Shown here piece by piece: positions 1 to 7,700 of a DNA stretch of 32,872 bases (within the stretch, counting starts at the first letter, position 1; every line of letters begins with the position of its first letter). The translations under genes and the position numbers were made by a program. Source of the stretch: Phycisphaerales bacterium (GTDB lineage: Bacteria > Planctomycetota > Phycisphaerae > Phycisphaerales > UBA1924); NCBI GenBank assembly GCA_020831775.1, contig JAFIFZ010000014.1:1-32872 (forward strand). The letters are read 5' to 3'. The notes under the pieces were generated by a model. It saw only the letters and a program-made list of their open reading frames with translations. It searched no databases and was not told where the DNA came from.

Positions 1-110
1 CCCGTAGCGGATTGCGGTTGAACGGTCATGACAAAGTCATTTCCGAACGCGGAAGAAATGAAACCTGAGCCGGGGATGGGCCCGACGCCGGTCAATTTAC
101 CGGAGTTGGA

Positions 111-147
111 GGGGTGTGGGGTGTGGGGTGTGGGGCGTGGGGGGCGG
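111..147. repeat. Heptad G-tract repeat GGGG(T/C)GT
   Basis: G-tracts recur exactly every 7 nt (starting at 111, 118, 125, 132 and 139). The unit is GGGGTGT three times, then GGGGCGT, then a longer G run. The array abuts the stop codon of the minus-strand gene ending at 148, so that gene's transcript would carry the C-rich strand. Five closely spaced G-tracts with 3-nt loops fit a G-quadruplex. The same 7-nt unit recurs at 4544-4575, and a 7-nt phasing of G/C tracts recurs near 15.4-15.56 kb. Nothing else is recognisable in positions 1-110. Confidence 0.7.
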
Positions 148-1197
148 TCAGCGGCGGTCGTCGTCTGTCAGGACTTCGTCTTCGGCGCCTTCAAGGATCG
201 GCTGCAGGAGCATGCGCGCGTCGGCGGCGCTCTCGACCTGGCCGACGAGTCGGCCCTCGGCATCGAGCACGAAGACCAGGTGCGGCGGCTGGATCAGCGA
301 GACTTCGAGCCAGTCGCGGGGCGATGTGATCGAGTATGCGTGCACCTGCGGCCACTCGATGCGTGCGCGGCGGAGGGACCGCTGCATCTGGGCGCGGTCG
401 GCGTCGAGGTTGATGCCGAGGAACGAGACGGAATCGCCGACCTCCCGCCGCAGGCGGTCCAGGCGGCTCATCTGCACGAGGCAGGCGGGGCTCGACGAGC
501 ACCAGGCGTAGACGATGGCGGGCTTGCCGAGCATTCGGTCGGTGGTGGCCCGCGCGCGGCCGGTTGTGAGGGGGAGGTCGAAGAGCCAGACCTGTCCTGC
601 GATCGGCAGGGGTGGGAGGATGGCTTCCGAGCCGGTTTCGGCGAGTGTTTCGCGTGCGGCGGCGGCGCGTTCTTTCCTGCCGTCGGCATCGAGGAGGGTG
701 ACGCCGAACCATGCGACGCGGTCGGGGAGGTCTGCGCCCGCGAAGTTGACGGTCAGGTGCATCGCGGCGGATGAGGCGACGGGGACGGGGCGGTGCTGGG
801 GGATGCGCTCGCCCTCGATGTCGTAGAGCACCACTTCGTAGTGGGGGATGTCGATGCGGGCGGGGCCGGGCTCGCCGGCGTGGAAGACCTCGGCCTGGAG
901 GCTTTGCTGGGGCGTGACGCGGAGGGTCGCGAAGCCGTGGGGGAGGACGAGGTTCGTCGTGCCCGTCATGAGGCGGGCGTCGGTGATGGGGCTGAGCGGT
1001 GCTGCCCAGCGGACGCCGGGGGTGAGCTCGTGCTCGGGGGGCGGGCCTTCGGCGCGGGGGAGGAGCGCGGGGTCGATGTCCTCGGGTTCTTCCTCTGCCG
1101 CCTCTTGTTGGAGGCGGGGCGTTTCGTCGTCGGCGTGCTGGGCGAGGGCGGGGAAGGGCAGGACAAACAGCAGCGAGAAGCAGAGCAGGGGTTTCAA
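148..1197 (-). CDS. Secreted TlpA/thioredoxin-fold protein with altered active site
   Basis: 349 aa. The start is TTG at 1197, supported by GGAGG 8 nt upstream; an ATG just upstream is out of frame and stops at once. Residues 1-20 form a signal peptide (hydrophobic core ending in ALA), so an extracytoplasmic location is expected. An unassigned N-terminal region (about 25-190) precedes a thioredoxin-like domain (about 195-340). That domain keeps the cis-Pro region (QPPHLVFVLD). It is a paralogue of the next gene (1285-2304): both share the AWFGV segment, the FDLP segment and the domain order. Where the paralogue has ASWCGPC, this protein reads CSSSPAC: the nucleophilic Cys is Ser236, the resolving Cys239 remains, and a new Cys233 appears three residues earlier. 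Ordinary CxxC dithiol chemistry is therefore unlikely. It lies 87 nt downstream of its paralogue on the same strand and may be co-transcribed. The substrate is unknown. Confidence 0.85.
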   Translation of the reverse strand: MKPLLCFSLLFVLPFPALAQHADDETPRLQQEAAEEEPEDIDPALLPRAEGPPPEHELTPGVRWAAPLSPITDARLMTGTTNLVLPHGFATLRVTPQQSLQAEVFHAGEPGPARIDIPHYEVVLYDIEGERIPQHRPVPVASSAAMHLTVNFAGADLPDRVAWFGVTLLDADGRKERAAAARETLAETGSEAILPPLPIAGQVWLFDLPLTTGRARATTDRMLGKPAIVYAWCSSSPACLVQMSRLDRLRREVGDSVSFLGINLDADRAQMQRSLRRARIEWPQVHAYSITSPRDWLEVSLIQPPHLVFVLDAEGRLVGQVESAADARMLLQPILEGAEDEVLTDDDRR

Positions 1198-1284
1198 GGC
1201 GTCATCCTCCAGAGTCGTCGGTGAACGCCTTGATTATTCGCAGGGGGAGCCGGCCCCGTCTGTCTGCTTGGCGATGTCTGGCGG

Positions 1285-2304
1285 TCAGTCGCCCGCGGCG
1301 GCGTGGGGCGGTTGCTGTTCGAGGAGGTCGTGGATCGCGTCGGCGAGGCGTCCGGTCGTGGGGGGCTCGGCGCGGAGGATGCCGGAGCGATCGACGACGA
1401 AGAGCCTGGGGATGCCCTCGATGCCGGTGACATTGAACCAGAGGCGGTTGGCCTCGCGCGAAGGGAAGCCGTGCAGGTGGGGCCAGTCGAGCTCCAGCGA
1501 CTCGATCTTCTCCGTCGCCCGCGCCATGGCGTTGCTGCTTGGTTGTTCGAGGCTGATGCCGACAAACTCGACACCCTGCGCGGCGAAACGCTCGCGCAGC
1601 TTGTGCATCTCGGGCATTTTAGTCAGGCAGGGGCCGCACCACGAGGCCCAGGCGTCGTAGACGACAATCTTTCCGAGCATGTCTTGGTGGGTCATGCGCT
1701 CGCCGTCGAGCGTGGGCAGGTCGAACTCGAACGGTTGGCCGACGACTGGCAGGAAGGGCACGCGGTAGTTTTCGGTTTCAGGCGCGTCGGCGTAGGCCTT
1801 GGCTCGCTCCACGCGGCCTTCGTAGTCGAGCACCGCAACACCGAACCAGGCCGCCCGCGAGAGCACTTCGTCGCTATTGATGTGGTACACCGACTGGACG
1901 GCGGCTCCATGGATCCGTATCCCGATCGGCCCGTTGCGGATCGCTTCGCCCGAAGCGTCGGCAAACCGCACCATAAAGGTCGGAGTCTTCATGCGCGACT
2001 CTGTCCGGCCCCTTTCGTACCCGAGGCGCACCTCGTTGATCATCCCTTTCTCGATGATGGGCTCGACGACAACCTCGCCGACGCCTTCAAGCGTGATCGA
2101 GATCTCCTCCATCGTGTCGAGGTCGAACGGTTGCGGCGGCACAACCCAGCGGTACCCGGCGGGGAGCTGGACCACCGACTCGCCCGTTTTCTGCTCGGCC
2201 GCGTCGTGCGGCGCGGGCGCTGCGTCCGGGGCGGCCGCGGCGTGCGTGTGCAGCATGGCCGCGGCGAGGCAAGGGAACAGCAGCCGGGATGCGATCGTAG
2301 TCAT
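1285..2304 (-). CDS. Secreted TlpA-like thiol-disulfide oxidoreductase
   Basis: 339 aa. The reading frame stays open further upstream, but the ATG at 2304 is preferred: an AGGA lies just upstream, and it directly begins a signal peptide (about residues 1-24, Ala-rich). Residues 25-180 are an unassigned N-terminal region. Residues 185-335 form a TlpA/AhpC-TSA-type thioredoxin fold with the active site WCGPC (Cys223 and Cys226) and a cis-Pro loop in GIPRLFVVD. TlpA-like proteins reduce or exchange disulfides of exported proteins, and the intact CGPC suggests real redox activity. The protein is followed on the same strand by a paralogue lacking this motif, so the pair may work together outside the cytoplasm. 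The partner protein cannot be told from the sequence. Confidence 0.88.
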   Translation of the reverse strand: MTTIASRLLFPCLAAAMLHTHAAAAPDAAPAPHDAAEQKTGESVVQLPAGYRWVVPPQPFDLDTMEEISITLEGVGEVVVEPIIEKGMINEVRLGYERGRTESRMKTPTFMVRFADASGEAIRNGPIGIRIHGAAVQSVYHINSDEVLSRAAWFGVAVLDYEGRVERAKAYADAPETENYRVPFLPVVGQPFEFDLPTLDGERMTHQDMLGKIVVYDAWASWCGPCLTKMPEMHKLRERFAAQGVEFVGISLEQPSSNAMARATEKIESLELDWPHLHGFPSREANRLWFNVTGIEGIPRLFVVDRSGILRAEPPTTGRLADAIHDLLEQQPPHAAAGD

Positions 2305-2466
2305 GGCTCGTCCTTTCCCTGATTGGTTCCTCGGTCGGGCTCTGCGCGTGGGCCGGTCGCCCGGGCTTGGGGGTCGTCCTTCGTCGTCCGCATGTGAGCG
2401 TACCGAAAGCCGCGGCGTGGGCCAAGGGGAATTTTCGGACTTCGGTGCATGCCGCCTCGGATTCGG

Positions 2467-2495
2467 TTGCGGCGGCACACCCGTTTCGTTAGGCT
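2467..2495 (+). promoter_or_regulatory. Possible sigma70-type promoter for the 2550 gene
   Basis: TTGCGG (2467-2472), a 17-nt spacer and TAGGCT (2490-2495) lie in the 245-nt gap between the divergent genes starting at 2304 and 2550. Transcription would begin near 2502. Both hexamers are imperfect, and the call rests on spacing and position only. Nothing else is recognised in 2305-2549. Confidence 0.3.
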
Positions 2496-2549
2496 TGGAG
2501 GTGTCGCCCGCGAGGGCGTGCGCTGTTTGTCTGTTTCGGAGTGACCGGC

Positions 2550-2807
2550 TTGAGCGAGAACGCGCCAACTCGGTATTGCAAGCACTGCAAGGCCGTGCGG
2601 CCCGTCGTTCCCGACCGGCCGGATTGGCTTCTGCACATACTTGTCGTCCTCCTGATCCCGCTCTGGCTGATCGGGTTGCTGATTCTGGCCGTGCTGGCAG
2701 TGATCTGGCCGAACCGTTGCGAGGGATGCGGGCGGATGGCGGGGCGGGCGAGGCGCGGGCGGGAACTGATCGGAAACGCGGGCGCCCTCTGCTCAGAGGG
2801 TTTTTGA
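2550..2807 (+). CDS. Small CxxC-TM-CxxC (zinc-ribbon-like) membrane protein
   Basis: 85 aa from TTG at 2550. That start has GGAG (2538-2541) 8 nt upstream; the in-frame GTG at 2541 overlaps the same GGAG and is less likely. Layout: YCKHCKAVRP (first CxxC) near residue 9, a strongly hydrophobic helix of about 28 residues (WLLHILVVLLIPLWLIGLL and on), then RCEGCGR (second CxxC), then a basic tail. The two CxxC pairs could form one zinc ribbon only if the helix folds as a hairpin; otherwise they lie on opposite sides of the membrane. A clear paralogue with the same plan is at 4283-4534. The stop codon overlaps the next gene's ATG (TGATG), suggesting translational coupling. I do not recognise a named family. 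Confidence 0.7.
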   Translation: MSENAPTRYCKHCKAVRPVVPDRPDWLLHILVVLLIPLWLIGLLILAVLAVIWPNRCEGCGRMAGRARRGRELIGNAGALCSEGF

Positions 2808-3292
2808 TGTCAGGGCGTCGTACAAGCTGGCCTTCCAGCATCGAACCAGACATCAACCGCCTCGTAGAGGTCGGCGACCGCTGGCTCGCGGACCACAGCA
2901 ACCCCAAGATTGACCATGACATTTTGTACGAAATGGATGGGAAGACATGGATATTGTCGGATAGAGAGTGGGGATATCTGCTGGAGCTGTTTATGCGATT
3001 CGTGCCCGCGATGGATCCTCTTGCGCTGCAGCGTCTTTCGATTATTGCTCACTATTCAGATTGGACGAAGGATCAGCTTGCTTCGTTGTGCAATCGTGTC
3101 GTAGAATGCGCAGATGTCGAGGGTGCGATTGAATTGGTTGACCTCGTGCTCCACCGTTTGCAAAACGACGATTGTTCTATCCGCGAATGTTGGCAGTTTG
3201 TAGGCGGTATCATCCGGAGCCAAAAATTTAGGTCTAAGGATGATGAGAATCTGTTTTTGAGCAGGATGAGTACAAGACTCAGCGGCAAGTGA
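2807..3292 (+). CDS. Hypothetical protein, AT-richer accessory gene
   Basis: 161 aa. The ATG at 2807 shares its first base with the upstream stop codon (TGATG) and has AGAGG at 2796-2800 as a plausible ribosome site. The frame is open far upstream, but that part overlaps the divergent TlpA gene and looks like GC-rich shadow. There is no signal peptide or membrane segment. It looks like an acidic, helical, soluble protein with several Trp and Cys residues; I do not recognise the family. Base composition is visibly lower in G+C than the surroundings, and codons such as ATT, TTT and AAA are common, suggesting horizontal origin. With the similar gene at 3421 and a possible RHS remnant at 3981, an orphan immunity protein is one possible reading, but this is inference only. 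Confidence 0.65.
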   Translation: MSGRRTSWPSSIEPDINRLVEVGDRWLADHSNPKIDHDILYEMDGKTWILSDREWGYLLELFMRFVPAMDPLALQRLSIIAHYSDWTKDQLASLCNRVVECADVEGAIELVDLVLHRLQNDDCSIRECWQFVGGIIRSQKFRSKDDENLFLSRMSTRLSGK

Positions 3293-3420
3293 AAGTTGAT
3301 GCGTACGACGGCGTATAAACCTATGCACTTGGGGCGCCCCGGAGGCGCAAGGTTCGTTCTGCTTCCATCGGAGTTAGGTCTTGCCCGAACGCGATCACCC
3401 CTCCAGCAAGGAGCCGAGGC

Positions 3421-3936
3421 ATGCGAGAACCAGAGTCATCCGGCAACTGCATGAACGCCCTCGGCATGATAGTGGGGCTATCTGTGCCTATCAGTGAAGA
3501 TGATATCAGCGTGCTCATTGAGGCCATCAACATTTTGGATGAAGAGTCCGTGGCGTACGAGACGCCCGGATGGGAGTTCTTGTTCCACTTTGTCGTTCAG
3601 AACATCGATCGCTTCGATTGCACCGCGGCAACGATTCATTTCGGCCGTTTCATTGCGCTAAGCAAATGGACAGCAATGCAGAAGGCGAGCATCGTACGCG
3701 CATTGGTGCTTTCGGCTTCCGACATCGATACGCCCGAAGCGTGCCTCCGGACCATTTTATATGGCAGCGGCGTTGAAGACAATCGACTGCTCATCGACGA
3801 GGCGCTGTCCGCCGCCAAGCAGAGATCAGACGGCGATTATGGCGTGCTCTTGAGCGTTGTAGAGAGAGCCACGGACCTGGAGCGAATGGAAGACGAGGCA
3901 GACGGAGGCGACCCAAGTCCCGCCGGCGACCCGTAG
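3421..3936 (+). CDS. Hypothetical protein, AT-richer accessory gene
   Basis: 171 aa. The ATG at 3421 has an excellent AAGGAG site 7 nt upstream. A second Met (residue 11) could also start it. The protein is acidic and soluble, with helical segments resembling a small alpha-solenoid (about residues 25-150) and a low-complexity Asp/Gly/Pro tail. No family is recognised. As in the 2807 gene, G+C is lower than in the flanking housekeeping genes. The 128-nt gap before it (3293-3420) has no clear promoter or terminator beyond a GGGGCGCCCC palindrome near 3333. The two genes have similar size and character but no alignment I would defend by eye. Immunity-type or other accessory functions are possible. 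Confidence 0.65.
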   Translation: MREPESSGNCMNALGMIVGLSVPISEDDISVLIEAINILDEESVAYETPGWEFLFHFVVQNIDRFDCTAATIHFGRFIALSKWTAMQKASIVRALVLSASDIDTPEACLRTILYGSGVEDNRLLIDEALSAAKQRSDGDYGVLLSVVERATDLERMEDEADGGDPSPAGDP

Positions 3937-4282
3937 CGAGTTGGGCGATTGCCGGATCAAAGTGAACGGCACACAGGATCAGCGATGATCAGAGGGGCAA
4001 CTTGACCAAGGTCGAGTTTCGCTACAACGCCGCGCACTGGCGGGTCGAGATGACCGCGATGTGTGGGGGGGCTGGGCTCCGTCGAGGAGGTCCTGGGAGG
4101 TCCCGGGCCCGGGCGTGACCGTGGGCCGGTTCGGGGCTACAAATTGTCTGGTCCGCCCCGTGTCCGGCCTGAGCCGTCCGCCTTGGTGGGTGAGCTCGCA
4201 TATTCCGGCGGGGCGGGCCGTTGTTTTTGATGCCGGCGCGTGGGGTGGAACGCGGGCTCGCCAATCCCGCAACAATCTCTGC
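3937..4282. other. 346-nt spacer after the accessory genes
   Basis: No intact gene is supported here. It contains the possible RHS-type fragment at 3981-4061, then GC-rich sequence with a GGTCCCGGGCCC stretch near 4105 and no clear terminator or promoter. It looks like decayed sequence joining the accessory patch to the second zinc-ribbon-like gene. Confidence 0.5.
3981..4061 (+). pseudogene. Possible RHS/YD-repeat gene fragment
   Basis: One frame reads SDDQRGNLTKVEF and then RYNAAHWRVEM before dissolving into Gly-rich nonsense; an in-frame stop lies shortly upstream. GNLTKV followed by a (F/Y)RYNA-x-x-(W/Q)R-(V/I) segment is the cadence of RHS/YD repeats, which in planctomycetes are long surface or toxin-delivery proteins. 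Only about 25 residues remain, so this is recognition by eye and may be chance. If real, it would explain neighbouring immunity-like accessory genes. Confidence 0.3.
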
Positions 4283-4534
4283 ATGCTGACCCGCGAGCAG
4301 GTGCTCAGAGATCTTCCCGAGAGGGTTGAGCGGCGGCCTGCTGCGGTGGCGGCGGAGTCGGAGCTGTTGTACTGCCGTCGCTGCCGGGGTGTGCGGCTGT
4401 TTCGCAGGCGGGATCCGAGCGTCTTTACGAAGGTCTTCCTGTTTGTCTTGCTTCCGATCTGGTTGTTCTTTCTCGTCCGCGCCCGGATGCGGTGCACCGA
4501 CTGCGGGCGCTCGGGCGGGCGGGGGTTCGGCTGA
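4283..4534 (+). CDS. Small CxxC-TM-CxxC (zinc-ribbon-like) membrane protein, second copy
   Basis: 83 aa from ATG at 4283; the frame is open further upstream but without homology or a ribosome site. Layout: a charged N-terminus (about 30 residues), LYCRRCRGVRLF (first CxxC), a hydrophobic segment VFLFVLLPIWLFFLV (about 54-68), then MRCTDCGRSGGRG (second CxxC). It matches the 2550-2807 product in order and motifs (YC-x2-C-x-x-VR, helix containing LLP(I/L)WL, RC-x2-CGR), so the two are paralogues flanking the accessory genes. The ribosome site is weak. The function is unknown; a membrane-associated metal-binding protein is the most that can be said. Heptad C-tracts begin 10 nt after the stop codon. 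Confidence 0.6.
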   Translation: MLTREQVLRDLPERVERRPAAVAAESELLYCRRCRGVRLFRRRDPSVFTKVFLFVLLPIWLFFLVRARMRCTDCGRSGGRGFG

Positions 4535-4543
4535 TCGCCGGCG

Positions 4544-4575
4544 CCCCACGCCCCACGCCCCACGCCCCCCCCTCC
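4544..4575. repeat. Heptad C-tract repeat CCCCACG
   Basis: CCCCACG is repeated three times at 4544, 4551 and 4558, followed by a run of C. This is the reverse complement of the GGGGCGT unit at 111-147, again just after a stop codon (4534) and again C-rich on the transcript strand. The rest of the gap to dnaE (4576-4742) is GC-rich without a recognisable promoter. Confidence 0.65.
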
Positions 4576-4742
4576 AGCCGACAGCTACCGACAGCGGCGG
4601 CGTCGGACCAGCCCGCCCCGTGCGCCCGATTGCGGCGATCTTCGCCCGTCGGCTTGCCGTGCGGGGCTGATGGCGGGAGACTGGTCGGTCCCTGGGGGCG
4701 GTCGTTGGAGATTCGCCGGGCCGGGCACGCACGGAGGCGCCG

Positions 4743-7700
4743 ATGTCGAGCACGCTGGTTTATCCCGAGGGGGCGCCGCCGCCGGAGCGGCAGTTCGTCC
4801 ACCTGCACCTGCACACCGAGTACTCCCTCCTGGACGGGGGCAACCGGGTCGACCGGCTGGTCGCCCGGGTGAAGGAGCTCGGGATGCCGGCGGTGGCCGT
4901 CACCGACCACGGGAACATCCACGGGGCCGTGTCGTTCTACGAGATCGCGCGGCGTGAGGGGATCAAGCCGATCCTCGGGGTCGAGGCGTATGTGGCGCCC
5001 GGCGACCGGCGCGACCGGACCTACACCGGCGTGCAGGACGGCGGATACCACCTCGTGCTGCTCGCTGAGAACGAGACGGGGTGGAACAACCTGCTGTATC
5101 TCTGCTCGGAGGCGTACCTCTCGGGGTTCTACTTCAAGCCGCGGATGGACCGGGAGATCCTCAAGACCCACGGCAGCGGCCTGATCGCGATCAACGGGCA
5201 CCTCGGCAGCGAGATCGGCGAGCACCTGCTCGACTATGTCCGCTCGGGCGAGGACAAGAAGCATTGGGAGAAGGCGGTCGAGAGCGCGAGGTGGCACGCG
5301 GAGTGCTTCGCTGACGAGGGGACGGGCCCGCGGTTCTTTGTTGAGCTGCAGAAGCATGTGCCCGAGCAGAACGCCATCAACCCGCACCTGATCCGCTTGG
5401 CGCAGGAGCTGGATCTGCCGTTGGTGTGCGACAACGACTCGCACTTTCTCAGGGCCGAGGACCATGATGCGCACGATTCGCTCATCTGCATCTCGATGGG
5501 GAAGGTGAAGAACGATCCGGGGCGGATGCGGTACACGCCGGAGCTGTATGTCAAAAGCCCCGAGCAGATGCGGGATCTCTTCGAGGGTGAGTTCGGCGAG
5601 GTGGGCAAGGAGGCGTGCGAGAACACGCTGCGGATCGCCGAGCGGTGCAATGTCGAGCTGCCGATCGGGGCGAACCATGCGCCGGTGGTGCGGATCGAGA
5701 TGCCGCCGGAGCGGGAGCTGCCGAGGCATGACGACGCGGCGTACGCCGGTGACCTGACGGCGTGGTACACGGAGTTCAGCTCGCGATTTAGTTTGGAGCC
5801 CTTTGCTGAGGGCGAGAGCGGGCTGACAACCGAGGAGCTGAAGGCGCAGTGCGATGGGGCGTTGCGTTTGCTCGCCGAGGCGGGGATGGTCTGGCGGTAC
5901 GGGCCGGAGATCCTCGAAGAGCGCCACGAGCTGATCGAGGGCGAGGTTGTCGCGGAGGGGAAGTCCGAGGGCTGGCTGAAGTGGGCGAGGCTGAACCGCG
6001 AGCTGAAGATCCTCGCGGACAAGCTGATTTCGGCGTACTTCCTGATCGTCTGGGACTTTGTCAACTGGGGTCGCCAGCGCGGGATCCCCGCCAACGCCAG
6101 AGGTTCGGGCGTGGGCACGATGGTCGGATTCGTGCTCGGCCTGTCCAACGCGTGTCCGGTGCATTACGGACTGCTGTTCGAACGCTTCACCGATCCTGAC
6201 CGGGCGGAGTATCCCGATATCGATATCGACCTCTGCCAGGACGGGCGGGGGGATGTGATCCGGTATGTGCGCGAGAAGTACGGGGCGCAGAGCGTCGCGC
6301 AGATCGTGACCTTCGGGACGCTGAAGGCGAAGGCCGCGATCCGCGATGTGGCGCGCGTGCACGAATTCCCGCTCAGCGAGACCGACAAGCTCGCGAAGAT
6401 GATCCCCGATCAGCTCGGCATCACGCTCGACAAGGCGCTCGAGCAGGAGCCGGACCTCAAAGCGCGGTACGAGGCCGAGCCGGAGGTGAAGCGGATCATC
6501 GATACGGCTCGGACGATCGAGGGGCAGGCGCGGCATTGCGGGGTGCACGCCGCGGGTGTGGTGCTGGCGAACCGTGCGCTGCACGAGATCGTGCCGCTCT
6601 TCCGCCAGGCGCAGGCGGGCGACGACGAGGTGGTGACGCAGTGGGACGGGCCGACCTGCGAGAAGATGGGCCTGCTCAAGATGGACTTTTTGGGCCTGCG
6701 CACGCTCTCGGTGATCGAGCGGTGCAAGCGGCTCATCCGCGACACGCTGCCGGAGAAGGCGCAGTGGGAAGCGGTGGGGCGCGAGAAGGGTGACGGCGGG
6801 CCGCACCCGTTGGATCTGGAGCGCCTCACCTATGACGATCCGCGGATTTTCGAGTTGTTTACGCGGGGCGATACGACGGGCGTGTTCCAGTTTGAATCCG
6901 GCGGCATGCGTCGCTTGCTGGTGGACATGAAGCCCGACCGGCTGGAGGACCTGATCGCCGCGAACGCGCTGTTCCGGCCGGGGCCGATGGACCTCATCCC
7001 CGACTACAACCGTCGCAAGCACGGGCAGGACACCGTGCCGAAGGTGCACGAGATCGTCGACCGCTTCACGGCCGAGACCTACGGCGTCATGGTCTACCAG
7101 GAGCAGGTGATGCAGATCGTCCACGAGCTGGGCGGCATCCCCCTGCGGGCGGCGTACGCGCTGATCAAGGCGATCAGCAAGAAGAAGGAAAAGGTCATAG
7201 CGGGCGAGCGCCCGAAGTTCATCGAGGGCGCCGGCAAGAAGGGCCTGAGCAAGGACAAGGCCGACGAACTCTTCGAGCTGATCCTCAAGTTCGCGGGCTA
7301 CGGCTTCAACAAGAGCCACTCGACAGGCTACGCCATCGTCGCGTACCAGACCGCGTACCTGAAGACCTACTTCCCTCGCCATTACATGGCGGCGTTCCTC
7401 ACTTTCGAGAGCCAGGCGCAGAAGGCCAGCGACTGGATCCCCTACCTCGAAGACACCAAGAAGACGCGGACGATCGACCCGAAGACCGGGCGCATCATCG
7501 GCGACCGCATCGAGGTGAAGGCGCCGGATGTGAACCTGTCGCAGGCGGACTTCGCGGTGGTGTACGCGCCCGACGAGCCGAAGGACGCGGCGCACGGGCA
7601 CATCCGGTTCGGGCTGCGGGCAATCAAGGGCGCGGGCTCCAAGGCGATCGAGACGATTATCCGCGAACGCGACGGGGGCGAGGACGCCGAGCCGGTGGCG

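Noticed and set aside
1-40. Similarity between the window start (CCCGTAGCG, GAACGG) and sequence around 3928-3975
   Set aside because: Only short shared words that need several gaps; not enough to call a repeat or attachment site.
1877-2806. N-terminal extension of the 2807 gene over the divergent TlpA gene
   Set aside because: The open frame overlaps a well-supported gene on the other strand and the preceding small gene; the TGATG start fits better.
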